The notes under the pieces: model-generated | Told to the model about the DNA's origin: nothing | Database searches by the model: none | What the model saw: the letters and a program-made list of their open reading frames with translations, nothing else | NCBI GenBank assembly: GCA_020226215.1 | Contig: CM035235.1 | Location: 41,077,352 to 41,141,351, forward strand | Source of the DNA: Sindora glabra | Taxonomy: Eukaryota; Streptophyta; Magnoliopsida; Fabales; Fabaceae | Length of the DNA: 64,000 nt | Direction of reading: 5' to 3' | Part shown: positions 49,216 through 61,214 of the stretch, piece by piece | How the letters are laid out: every line of letters begins with the position of its first letter | How positions within the stretch are numbered: position 1 is the first letter of the stretch | Made by a program: the position numbers and the translations under genes

Positions 49216-50754
49216 AGTAATTAGTATATTTCACAATATGGAGATACATGTACTGATAAAGAATCTATAAATTACATATATAAATGCACAATAATGTACG
49301 AATATGATCAAGAGCAAATATAATAAAAATTAACAAATTATGTAATAATATATATAACATATGCACCTTGTGTACCAAAAAATATGTTATAATTATCAAT
49401 TGAAATGAAATATTCTATATAACATAAAAATCCCACTAACCAAGTATATTATAGGAAAATAAAATTGAACATCTATATCTTAATAGGCTATTAAATATCC
49501 TATAAACATAAGAAGCTTGGTTTAGGAGAAAAATATTTAAATTTCACATACATATTTTAATGGTAGGTAAAATTATGATTTTTCAAATCATCAACTTAAT
49601 ATAATATAAATAAAATAAATTAATAATTAAGAGAAATCAATTATATAATTAATTTTAATATCTTAAACAAGCAATTTGCATAGCTATTAAAACTAAATAT
49701 TAAAATTGACACAAAGTTAATTTAACAAAAGAATTTTTCAAAATATATTTCTAGAAATCATTTAAACAAAATATGAATAAAAGTCTTAAAATTGACTTAA
49801 ATAATTTGAAAAATTCTCATGATAGCAATATATACTATTGACCAAAAGGTGTCTTAAAAAAATGGATTCATAATGCATATGTCAAGAACTTTATAAGTTA
49901 TTTTATACTATGCTCAAAGAAATATACAATAAATTATATATTAAATTCATTACTATTAGCAAAATATTCTTGAAAAAATTATTTTAAAATTCAAATATTA
50001 TTAAATAATCTTTAATCAAAATAAGCTCTTGAACATAGGTATCGCACTTTGTAATGCAAATAAAATTTTATAATATTAAATCAAACTCCCACTAATGTGA
50101 AAATTCAGTGCAATTCTAAAAAAAATTGTACATTATTTTAAAATATAATTATTTATGCTAATTGATTAATAATTTATTTATTAAATATAATTTTTAAAAG
50201 TTATATATAATTCCATCATAAAGAAGGAAAGGAAAAAATTGTATTTAATAACTAATGTGCTATAATACCATAAACAATATAAAATTCAATTTATCACCAT
50301 GTAACTAAAGTTAACAATAGTATACTCCATTTTCAAAATTAATTCATTCAATAACTTTTCAAAATATAAGAGAGATAAATTTAGTTGCACAAATCATTTA
50401 ACAACATATAATAAATAAAAGAAATTTTTTTTATACATAACAAGATTTACATAAGAGTTCCCAATGCATAACTATAAATTTCCCTTTAGGCAAAATGTAT
50501 AATATGTATTAAGTTCTTTTTCAATATATTAACTCAGTTACATAAAAGATAATATGATATTTAGAAGAAAAAAAACTATTTTCTTTAAGCAAGTTGACCT
50601 TCTAGACAATTAAAGTAAAATAATATAATTTGATTATGCCTTAAAAAATAATTAATCAAAGAGATAACTCTTTTGTCATAAAAGGAAAAGAAATAATATT
50701 AGAAGCAAGAAAGTAATTTTTAGTTCATGGATATATGAGTAATGCACATTACTA

Positions 50755-52030
50755 CAATCTTTCTTTAAGCAAAAAATGTAGCATGTAAAAGACTCTCCTA
50801 ATCACAAAGTCAATCAAGAGAATACCTTAGCTTTAAAAATATGCTTCCTTTGGGTAGACATATTTTTAAAATCAAAGTAACTCTAGCAATTTACATGTTT
50901 TATAAAACATCATTGATTAAAATATGCAACAACCCCCTTTGGACTGACTTGTTGCACATAATAATCATAAATCAATATTGTATAATATAACTCATAGACT
51001 TTATGATCAATATTAATAATCTCACTTTAGTGATAATTATCCGCAACAAACCATAAATTTTTCAAAAGATCTAAGATATAAAAAATTATCCAAAACAATA
51101 ATCTTTAAAGCATAAATAACATGTAATCGATTCTAATATAAAATAATAAATTATCATAAAATCAAAATATTGTTACATCCAAATTACCTCAATTTTAATC
51201 TTTTTTGCACATAAAAACATCTTAAATCTGTGCAATTAAAAAAATAGAGTTTTAAAATATTTATTTATTTTTAAAATTAAAGCTATCATTAAATCAAAAT
51301 CAATATGAAAATAAATTTATAATTCTAATTAGATCCTTCTAACTTGTTTCTTTTAGAAATATAAATTAATTTTTTTAAAATTAAAATAAAAATATTCAAA
51401 ATAATATTAGTGTAATTCAATAACATACCTCACATGGTCCATACCCATTGCAAAATGAAAAATATTTATAAACATAAATATCATGTGTGAAAATGATATA
51501 AAAAAATTTCACAAATACCATATGTTCAATAACATATATTTATAGCAAAAGAGATTATTAAAAAAATAATTAAATGCAATATATTAATTTTAGGCAAAAT
51601 AATTATATTTAGGAGTATACAAATATTACTACATTTTCTCCTTTGTGTAAAGAATGTAGTATGTAAAAAATTCTTCTAAAATTGAAGTCAACCAAGATAA
51701 TACATTGTTATTACAAATTTATTCCCTTGGGCTAGATAAAATATATAATAACAAAATAAATCCAAAAATAAATTTGCTTCATTAAACTAATTTCTAATCA
51801 CAACATAAACTAACCCTTTTTAGGTAGGTCATTACATGAAATAATTAGAAACTATTTTCTTAAACTCATTTCTAATTATATCACACACTTACCCCATTTG
51901 GATAGGTAAATATGTAAAATAATTAAAAATCAATTCCGCAAGTATTAATTAATAGCTTAGAGACTTGTGAATTAATATAAAATAATTTCACTTTAGTGAT
52001 AATTATCCAAATTAATCCATAAATTTTCTA
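50755..52030. repeat. Two long diverged direct repeats in the LARD-like interior
   Basis: The segments 50755-51075 and 51630-52030 share, in order, CTACA..AATGTAGYATGTAAAA, GAAGTCAAYCAAGA-like text and an exact 20-mer CACTTTAGTGATAATTATCC (51023-51042 and 51989-52008), 966 bp apart. Short CCCTTTGGRYWG-like motifs also recur (about 50853, 50934, 51725, 51893). Confidence 0.7.
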
Positions 52031-53301
52031 GAAAAACTAAGATATTAAAATTATATCTAAAATTACAAATTAAATTACTAAATATAATAATAATATGATC
52101 AATCCATTAAAGGATACTAAATAATATGTACCAATATTGATCACTAAAACCATTTTCTCAAAACTTATTTTTTAATAAAATAAAATATTGCTTGATTATC
52201 AATGTCATATCACCAAAATTATTTTAAACAAGGATTTTTATAAAATGTCATCACTTTATCATGATAACAATGAAATAGAAATTCATAATTTATTATACCA
52301 ACTAGTGGCAAATTATTGTCAAACAAAAGTAGCAAATTATTATCAACCAACTTAAGGTATAATATTTTCTTTACTTTATACTCTATATAATAATTATTTT
52401 AGCATTAAATCTCAAAAGTAGAAAATAAAAATCTTAACAAATAAATACTAAAATTACAATAATTTTTCCTTTATTTTTACTCTTAAAATTCTTTTTAAGA
52501 TAGTAATTATCCAAAATATTTTCAATCAATTAATTTAAAATATCAAACACTCAAAAAGCAATATAATACTAGTATTGTATATATTAAATCAAAACTAAAT
52601 ATTACTGATATTATCCTAACTTATATACTTGAACCCCTATATGTTATATATACAAATAATTCAAAACAAAATATATTATATATGTTCCAATTTAATGTTA
52701 TCAACATCAAATCATAATCTTTTATTCAAAAAGGCCTTACATATATATATAAAACGATAAGTCACACATGTTTAATTCATAAAAATGTATATACCAAATT
52801 CATAAATATTATATAAACATAATATAAATCTATAAATTAGCATATAAATATTTTGCTTTTAGCTTAAATTTCATCAATATATTAATCCAAATATATCAAA
52901 ATTAGATATTCAAAATATATTTATATAAATAAATCTAATGTTCAGTTTATATAAGAATCAAATATATTGTCACGTCAGATGTTTATATATATAAAACATA
53001 AATTATTCAAAAATGAAATATGTTCAAAACAAACACCAATCATATATATATATATGAACATCAAATGTTTATATATAAACTTCAATAAAGCAATACTATT
53101 AAAAAAAAAAACAGGAGATTCAAAACTTACTTATAAACAATTTGATGTTTAACTTCAATATACATTCAATTTAAAAAAAAAATTCTTATATTTATTCATA
53201 ATCCATGGATGCATGTTGAATTGATAAGAATGGATACATTAAATCTATAGACATACATCAACCCATATTAGATAGACAGACTTGTTTTGAATCTTGATCC
53301 A

Positions 53302-53332
<31 letters not shown>

Positions 53333-53347
53333 TATATATATATATAT
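53302..53347. repeat. (CA)n(TA)n compound microsatellite
   Basis: About 29 bp of AC repeats followed by GATATATATA repeats. Confidence 0.95.
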
Positions 53348-53610
53348 CAAACTGCAATAACGTTAACTCCAACATCAAATCATGATTCAAACATCAATAA
53401 CAACACGCAATTTAAATTTTATTTAGATAACCACAATTAAATTGCAATCTAAATTAATGAATTTTCTTCTTAACAATTTAACATGAAGGCCTTTTATCAT
53501 GGATTTAATTTATTATTTATGAATAATTTAAAATTAAAAATAGATATTAATTATTATTAGGTATTTTATATATATAATGACATACAATTGGATCTAAAAT
53601 TCATACAAGA

Positions 53611-53624
53611 AGACTCTGATACTA
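53611..53624 (-). promoter_or_regulatory. Primer binding site of the LARD-like element
   Basis: On the minus strand TAGTATCAGAGTCT directly adjoins the 5' LTR. It differs from TGGTATCAGAGC at two positions. Confidence 0.7.
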
Positions 53625-53960
53625 TAGAATTTAGGATACCATGGAAATAAAATTAATACAAAAGTATATCTTTATCATGAATTTAATTCTTCTAGATAAA
53701 ATAGTATTCAGATGAATACTATATATATAAATTTTTTTTTCTCTTTCTTTTGGGGTATACGACTCTCAATGAAACAAGTTAATGAATGAATTAGATTAAG
53801 AGTGGAGAAGGAATATAACCAATATAAATAAAATTCTATTAGACCCTCCCATTACGAGTCAAGAAATGTATCGGCCTATACTTTAGCCACAAAACATATT
53901 AATATAAAATTAAATATTTATAAGCCTAAGTAATAGATTATTTTAATAATTAAGCTTTCA
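53625..53960 (-). mobile_element. 5' LTR of the LARD-like element
   Basis: On the minus strand it runs from TGAAAGCTTAAT to AAATTCTA, the last CA apparently changed to TA. It is clearly homologous to 48501-48832 but well diverged. Confidence 0.75.
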
Positions 53961-54139
53961 AAAATAAAAATATTATAGATCATTGTTTAACTAGTTTTAT
54001 TAAAATAAAATAGCTATAATTAATAGTAGTCCACGTAAAAATTCTAACATTAATTTCTTTTATCTGTTGACGATGCACACTAAATTCAAATTTGCACAAA
54101 AGAACATATAAAGTCTAACAACAGCTATAACATAGATGT

Positions 54140-54691
54140 TCAAACACTGTTAGTATAGTTCCATGTTACAGGAACTCCAATGACAACTCCATTAGAATTC
54201 TTCAAACTCTCCGGAGGTAGAACTTGAAACCCAGAAGGGCTGTCTACACGCGCTGCTGTTTCCGCCATCGGCTTTGACCTTGTAAGCGACGTCGTCATCA
54301 CTCTCACCGAGAAATTAATAATCCCGTTTCTTCTTCCTTTATTGTCCCTCAATCTATAACTCTGGAATTGCAAATAACTTTCCGGCAAAATCCCATCGAG
54401 AAATTCCGACGCCGCTATTCGCGCCGTTCCAACGCTCCTAACTCCGATCACCGTCTTGCATTGCACCTCTAACGTTATGGACTTTGCATGCATGGCCATC
54501 TCCACCGTGAATTTCTCGTTCCACGACGGATAACTTCCGCCGTCACTGCTTGAAGCTCTCGTCGTACTGCATCTGGTGGACTCAACCCATACAACGACGT
54601 ATGCATCCTTTGCTACCGGCTTCCGGTCGACACGGAGGTCTTCGGCGGACAAAATCGTGATTTCTAGTGTTCTTTGGCGAACAAAAGCCAT
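54140..54691 (-). CDS. C2-domain protein, BON1-associated protein (BAP1/BAP2)-like
   Basis: An intact, intronless 183-residue protein. Residues 7-135 form one C2 domain: RTLEITILSAEDLRVDRKPV at the start, SDGGSYPSWNEKF at about 49-61, an IGVRSVGTARI strand, then LQFQSYRLRD and GIINFSVRV. The C-terminal tail has GVPVTWNY, like the GVPV tail of Arabidopsis BAP1/BAP2. Those small C2 proteins bind phospholipid membranes, partner the copine BON1 and restrain cell death and defence; that role is inferred here. I chose ATG 54691 because family members start just before the first C2 strand and because a TATA box lies at 54865-54872, which puts the upstream ATG at 54847 in or before the transcription start. 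The frame stays open upstream, so a 235-residue form is possible. It is far richer in G+C than its surroundings. The only intact host gene seen. Confidence 0.9.
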   Translation of the reverse strand: MAFVRQRTLEITILSAEDLRVDRKPVAKDAYVVVWVESTRCSTTRASSSDGGSYPSWNEKFTVEMAMHAKSITLEVQCKTVIGVRSVGTARIAASEFLDGILPESYLQFQSYRLRDNKGRRNGIINFSVRVMTTSLTRSKPMAETAARVDSPSGFQVLPPESLKNSNGVVIGVPVTWNYTNSV

Positions 54692-54864
54692 AGATGACGA
54701 TATACGAAGAAAGATACAGTCAAGTTCGTTGTGTTTTGGGGCTAAAGGGATTTGATTGGTAAATAGGCGAGATAATTGTGGTTTTATGTATACAATGGGT
54801 TTAAACTTTAGAGGAAACGAGGAAGAAAGGAGGAAAAAGAAATCCACTTTGGATTTTGTGGATA

Positions 54865-54872
54865 ATTATATA
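54865..54872 (-). promoter_or_regulatory. Candidate TATA box of the C2 gene
   Basis: On the minus strand GGTATATAATTATC lies about 175 bp upstream of the chosen start codon. Transcription would begin near 54835, giving a 5' leader of about 145 bp. Confidence 0.45.
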
Positions 54873-54877
54873 CCACC

Positions 54878-57022
54878 TTTTTGTTTCTTTAAAGGAAAGC
54901 GTTACATAGTGGGATTCCTTTTATGTTCCGAATAATTCCAAGAAACTTCAAAAATATATAAGGCATGTTAAAATTCTGAAATACATTAGGTTAGCAGAAT
55001 CAATCACTTATTATCAAATAGTTGATTTCACTCGATGATAATATTATTATTTAAATAAAGATATTTGATATAATTAATTATTTATTATCAATTGTTTATA
55101 TGTAAAATGATATATAATATCATAAGTTTATTTTATAATTTATTTGAATTTATATATGTGCCTCTATATATCACTACTACACAAATGCAAATACATGTAA
55201 TTATTTAACGGATATTACATGCCAATTTTCAACCAATAAGTAATTGAGTATCATTATTTATTAATTTTGACATTAATTTCATAACTTTCATAAAAATAAT
55301 AATAACTTTGGTTATTATATCAAAAATAGTTGACGTTATTGATTTTGAAGCATCATTGGAAATAATATTAGACATCAGTTTTATTTGAAAAACTAACATG
55401 TAATATCTTAAATTTCACATTTGTTTTATTAAATAACTATATGTTTGCTCCTCCTAATATAACCCCCTCCTCCCGGTCCACCCTATTGAGTTAGTATTCC
55501 TCCTTAAAAAGCACCTTAATCAAAATAAAAATCAACATCTCTTGTAACGTTATAAAATTGATTTCAATAATTTAAAAAAATTGAATAATAAAAGCGTAAA
55601 AATAGTGAAAGGATATATTCAATACCACAATTAAAAATAGATGCTTTGTTTAGTCTATTTTAATACTCATTGCTTAATATGTAAAGTGAAACTCTTAGAA
55701 AGTCAATTTAAATCAAATACTTGCAAATAGCATGAGCATTTATTGAAACTTGATATATGATTTTACACATTTCATATAAGTAAATAATAGATAAATCCAA
55801 AAGCTAAAAAAGAATGAAATTAAATTTTTATTTGTACAAATCTGTAAAAGTTGTATCAAAATGATGATAAGGAACAAAATATGGTCGATTATGAAACTAG
55901 AAATTAATTTGCAAGTACAAACACAAAAACCAAATAAATCATTACATTTATATATTGTGTTTTTTCAATAAGAGTACAACCTCACATATTTAGTGATGAC
56001 TAATAAAGCTTTAGTTTTGCAAAATATTTTTTGAGCATAAATACAAAATTGAAGACCCTACAATTACAAATAAAAAACTTGTAAGGTGAGCATATCTTAT
56101 TAGTTAGAGAATTATCTTAAAGACCTTCTTAGCATTGGAAAAGCTTTTGAATGAAACATAAAATTAGCACTAATCCTTTGCTTGTTTTATTCTCAACTCT
56201 CACCATGTGGTTTTGTAGAGTTATTGCCAAGACAATATCATTTTCCTTTAGACATTGGTTATTTATACAAAACCAAATTCTAAAATGGCAAACCATTTGT
56301 TATAGATAGAAACATAAATGTTAGTAATAAATTAGAAAATCAATGTGTAAACGACAACATCATCCGACAAAGAAACATTTGGACATCAATTATTTATGAA
56401 ATATTTGTTGTGGTAATGTGACATTCCATGATAGATATTTACTACAGATCGATGTTTTATTATGTAAGATGTCAATTTATAATAAATAACCAATATCTTT
56501 TTTATGATCTGATTTTTTTCACATGAAAAGCAACCAATTAATAACAATAGCAAAAATAGATACTAATTGACAATAACAACAAAAATAGATATTAATTGAC
56601 AACAATGGAAATAATTTTTGGAGATTTTATTTAAAGTTTTCAAACTTTTTTTTGCACATCAAAATACAACAACACTAGCTAAAAAAGAAAAAAAAAACTA
56701 AAACCATGTAATTTATAAACAAAGCACTATCATGAAAATTAACAAGTTACAACCTTAAACTAATACCACATAGTCAAATATATAAAACCAAAATTATTCA
56801 TTTCGATATAGTTTTGGCCTTCAGGAAATACCTAACGCAAAGTCCTCACATTTCATCAAGATCATTTTTAGTGTATGATTCAATGTTGTTGTTGAATCAT
56901 TACAATTTGCACATAATTAACATGTTAGCATAAAAAATCAATTTAAGTAATTAAGCATGTGAGTAGATGTAAATAAGTAAAAGTGGTTATCTAGGCTAAA
57001 TTTTGTCAAATACATAGTATAT
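54878..57022. other. Upstream DNA of the C2 gene with CACTA-like debris
   Basis: CACTACTACACAAATG at 55172 looks like a CACTA-type end. It is followed by GACATCAGTTTTATTTGAAAAACTAACATG-type subterminal text at about 55371-55400 and similar text near 56383 and 56467. No matching opposite end was found. No gene supported. Confidence 0.4.
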
Positions 57023-57434
57023 TAGCTCGAAGTGTCAATTCATGTCATTCGAGCCAACCTATTATTAAACATGTCAAAATGGATCACCCACGAGTCATCC
57101 GTTTAACTTATTTAATAATTTTAATTAATAAATTTATAGTACAAAATTATTTATTAAATTGAATTACTTACTATTTTTCATAAAAATATTTTAAATTATT
57201 AATAAAATACTATTTTAAATTTTTATTATTTTATTAAATTAATAATTTTATATATTTATTATATATATCTATTTATGATTAAAATATTAATTATTTCTTA
57301 AATAAAATTTTTAATTTCTTAAATAAAAATTTAATATAAATTTTTAAATGAGTTAGCATGTTAACCTAAATCTAAATAAATATGTCGGGTTTATGTCGAG
57401 TTATCATGTTGTGTTAGAAATTATCACCCCTAAT
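57023..57434. mobile_element. Possible MITE with GGGGTGTCAA-type ends
   Basis: The left end TAGCTCGAAGTGTCAATT and the right end AATTATCACCCCTA (complement TAGGGGTGATAATT) form imperfect inverted ends. Text such as TCATTCGAGCC and GTCGGGTTTATGTCGAG inside recalls a common plant non-autonomous DNA element with TAGGGGTGTCAA ends. The target duplication is unclear. Confidence 0.35.
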
Positions 57435-57776
57435 ATCAGCCATGTATCACATAATATAGTAGCCACACTTTACATTGCTAGGCCATCTAAAGCACTATAA
57501 TAAAATGGAAACTCAATTTCATCCAAATGATGCACAAGCTTTTATTTGTAATAAGTTACAATCTTTCTTAGGAAACTTACCCTCAATTTGATTAATTTTA
57601 CTTTTTCACCTTTCCCTTCTAATACCAAGCCCTACTTGTATCATACATCCAAATCACCATGCAAGACTTATCTCAAGGACAATCATAATGCTTTGCCCAA
57701 AGGATTTAACCAAAAGATGATCTTTTTCATTAGGTACACAATGACATGTATCCAATAGTTTCTATAATACAATGAC
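57435..57776. other. No gene recognised
   Basis: Ordinary AT-rich intergenic sequence on both strands. Confidence 0.4.
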
Positions 57777-57778
57777 AT

Positions 57779-58160
57779 CACTACAAAAAATACCAATTAG
57801 CAATGGAAAATTTTATTACTAATTTTATTGAATCTATCACTAAATCAATTAATGACAGATTTAAAGCCATTAGTTAACCATGCATCGATAATGGAATTGA
57901 TAATGGAATTTTGTATTGGTTGCTAAAATGCATTACTGAGTCTATTATTAAATTCATAACCATGATGATTTACAATCAAGGACCATGTAGAAAAATTAAT
58001 TATAGGTTGTCCATTAGTAATTTTGCTAGTAATTGTTCTTATTTAATGACATAATATTTTGTCTCTAGATTTCAATCCATTCTACAAAATTGAAGCCATC
58101 ATTATTAAAAATTCCATCACTAATTTGATATATACTATTAATATGATGCCAATTTTTATA
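57779..58160. mobile_element. CACTA-type terminal region, one end only
   Basis: CACTACAAAAAATACC starts at 57779. It is followed by repeated ATTACTAATTTTATT, CACTAAATC, TAATGGAATT and CCATCACTAATTT pieces in both orientations, the usual CACTA subterminal pattern. No matching right end was found within the window (GATGTAGTG at 62839 is a weak candidate only). Confidence 0.45.
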
Positions 58161-58309
58161 ACAAGCCAAGAAGCAAACAATTTGCATTAATGTAACTAAA
58201 CTAAAACAAATATCTATTCAACAATCAAATTTCTCAAATTGAATTTTTTAATATAAAATTGAATGTTAATAATTTATTTATATAACATAAAAAATATTAC
58301 AATAAATTA

Positions 58310-58690
58310 ATACTTGTGTTGTAAATTATGCCATGGTAAAACTTTACATGTAACAAATTAAGTTACAAAAATACATTCCGTATGACAAAGTATTATTTAT
58401 GTTATGAAAAAATTTTACTTATAATAAAATATCACTTATGCCATGAATTAAGCCATGAGAACATATTTTCTATAACAAAGTATCACTTGTGCTATAAAAA
58501 AACTTACTTACAATAAAATATCACCAATAACACAAATTAAGCATTGAGAACACATTGCTAGTGATAAAGTATCATTAGTATCATAAATTAATTAAGTTAT
58601 TAATAAAGTATCACTTATTCTATTACATAAGTTAAAAAAAAATTCTATAATAAAGTATTACTCACACTATGAATTAATTCTATGGATAAA
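58310..58690. repeat. Degenerate minisatellite, about 40-50 bp period
   Basis: The core RTAAARTATCACTTATGCYATGAATT recurs in variant form near 58386, 58424, 58475, 58517, 58566, 58603 and 58643. It lies beyond the CACTA-type end at 57779 and may be part of the same element. Confidence 0.6.
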
Positions 58691-59594
58691 GTCAGAGCCA
58701 AATATATCATTTTTGTGGCAACTATACATATAAAAAAGTCTATTTATAATAAGTGTAATGTATTGTAATATAGTAGATAATAAAAAAATACAAATATTTA
58801 TATATTGTGAATATTTGAAAAATAACTAATTTATCATATGAATTAGGATTTTTAACTAATTGATCGAGTCAAACAATTATTTTAAGAATTTGGTCGATAA
58901 CTTATTTAATCAATTAATTGGCTCCCAATCAACCAAAATAAGAAAGAATGTAAAACATAGCATTTTCATTAGCCAATTCAAAAAATACAAGTAAAAAGAC
59001 AAAAGTGTTTATAAATTATATAATTATATGCATTTATTATTTTACTTAAAATAACAGAGAAAGTGGTTGAATCCTAACCTTTGAGATATGTGAGAAAGAT
59101 TTTAATCATTAAGTTCCTAAACATTTTTGCATACTTATGTACCAAATTTAATATCTATTAGAATGTAATAGTTCTTCACAAATAATAAATGACTATTTAA
59201 TTTTCTATCAATTAAATTTACATAATAAAATTAATATATATCAACACAAGAAATATTATAATATGTTAAAGATTGTTATACAATTTTTTAATGAATTTAA
59301 ATTCTTTACATATTCAAAGTAAAAATTAATAGGATTAACGTATACATATATATATATATATATATATACATGACAGTTTTCCAGTTTGTCATTCGATTTA
59401 ATTTTTCAAACATTGGTTAAAGAAAAATAGATTATTTAAGGTACAAAACTTATAAAAAAAATTATTTTTTATCACATATCATTCTTCTTGAAAAATATGT
59501 TGATGAAGAAAATATATACATAATATTATGAAAAGACTAAAATCATTATAATATATATAAATAGAATGATTCAAGACATTAATGATACGAGTTT

Positions 59595-59654
<60 letters not shown>

Positions 59655-60571
59655 GGATTTTACATGTATCACTGTAACTTTGAAGAAACTTTCATTAAAA
59701 AAATAGAAATAATAGTTATGTTCAATTATATATAATTTAAAAATAATTAAATTATTATATAAAAAATTAAATAAATTATTTTTAAGGGAGTGATATATAT
59801 AAAACAATCTAAAATTTCATTATCATTCTTTACTAATTTCAATTGTATCAATTTCATTTCTCACATATATTTTATATCAATTTCATCCCTTCTAAATAAT
59901 AATTTAATTAATTAGGCCCATTCATTTGTAATTCTATTGATGGGTTAATGAATTGATAAATGAAAAGATAAAAATCACTTATAAATAATATATGAGAGAT
60001 AAAATTGATAGCAAAAAATTTGTGAAGGGCTTAATGATTTAACTCATACTTGTAAATGATAAAAATAAGCATTGTAAATAAAAATTAAAAATAAATAATT
60101 TATAATAATTAAAATTTAAATTATGCATGATAGTTTAAAGTTATGATTTGTATGAATATTTATTTCATATATTTCAATTTTTGTTGAAGAAATTTTAGAA
60201 AAATAATAAAAAATTACTTGAAAGATGTAAAAATTTTACTTTTATCCAATAATAGCTTAATTAATAACAATTACTAAAAAAATTAATAAAAGGATAGAAT
60301 TCACTAATTAATTATTTGTGAGAGATAAAATTGATATAAGATATTTGTAATGGATAAATTTGATATAAGGAAAATTAGTGATGAAACAAAGGGGGGTTTT
60401 AGCCTATACAAAATAAATTTTAAAATAAAATCACAAAGTTTTTTGGTATTACTATATTTTTTATATGTATTTTTGTAATATTTTTATTATTATATAATTA
60501 GTGTAACATGAGTGTAATTTTATTTTTTTAAACAAACTAGTTAATTAAAATATTATATTGTAATATTAAAT
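58691..60571. other. AT-rich DNA with simple repeats, no gene
   Basis: Contains (TA)n at about 59343-59368 and a longer (AT)n at 59600-59650, which creates the spurious Tyr/Ile-rich minus frame at 59571-59807. Nothing else could be supported. Confidence 0.5.
59600..59650. repeat. (AT)n microsatellite
   Basis: A pure AT dinucleotide tract of about 51 bp. Confidence 0.95.
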
Positions 60572-60700
60572 AAGCAAATTAGCGTGATGGTAAGACTTGA
60601 TATTTCTTAACTTGGAGATTTAAGTTCAATTCCCTATAAATACAATTTGTAGTTTCCAAACAAATAGAGTTTCGATAATTTACACTAGCTTGATATGGGT
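60572..60700 (+). mobile_element. tRNA-derived SINE-like unit
   Basis: A pol III A-box-like TAGCGTGATGG (60580-60590) is followed 32 bases later by a B-box-like AGTTCAATTCC (60623-60633). The order, spacing and text between (GGTAAGACTTGA, GGAGATTTAAGTTC) are those of tRNA-related plant SINE heads. The 3' end is uncertain and no target duplication was seen. It is too decayed to be a tRNA gene. Confidence 0.55.
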
Positions 60701-61156
60701 TAAAAATATTAACATATTTCAACATATGTGCAAACTAAATGACAAGATAATACATGATAGAATCGATTAGATAATCAATTCAATTTGAATATATAAAAAT
60801 TATTTTAGCTAGTTATATTAGTTTTTGTAGCAATTTTATTTTATATTTTGCCATAATTTTATTTGTGATAGTATGAGTTACTAGACAAGAATGTACATTA
60901 CTTGCTACATTTATATTTATGGCTATAAGAATTTATTAGCCATAGGTAAACCCACAAAAGAAAAATTATTTATGTCACATGACCTTTTTTCCTATAACAA
61001 TTTCCTTTCGACGCTCATTTATGCCATGGTTTCATCCAACTAGTATTCCTATGCCATAATTGCAAAAATTTTATCTTGTATGATGATTTTGATTATAGCA
61101 CATGTGATGATTTGTTGTAATGAAATTTAATATACAAAAAATAATGAAATCTAATA

Positions 61157-61210
<54 letters not shown>
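61157..61210. repeat. (TG)n(TA)n compound microsatellite
   Basis: About 16 bp of TG repeats then 38 bp of TA repeats. It explains the minus frame at 61071-61286. Confidence 0.95.

Positions 61211-61214
<4 letters not shown>

Larger units (their letters stand above)
48501..53960 (-). mobile_element. Large LTR element without coding interior (LARD-like)
   Basis: Two direct repeats of about 332 bp (48501-48832) and 336 bp (53625-53960) share the start GAATTTAGGAYACCATG and the block CCCTCCCATTACGAG. On the minus strand the LTR near 53625 is directly followed by TAGTATCAGAGTCT, a near match to the plant initiator-Met tRNA primer site TGGTATCAGAGC. This sets the element on the minus strand. The 4.8-kb interior has no open frame and no gag or pol resemblance, which fits a large retrotransposon derivative that relies on another element's proteins. 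A target duplication was not found. Autonomous partner unknown. Confidence 0.75.

Noticed and set aside
59571..59807. Tyr/Ile-rich minus-strand frame
   Set aside because: It is created by an (AT)n microsatellite. The frame at 61071-61286 has the same origin.
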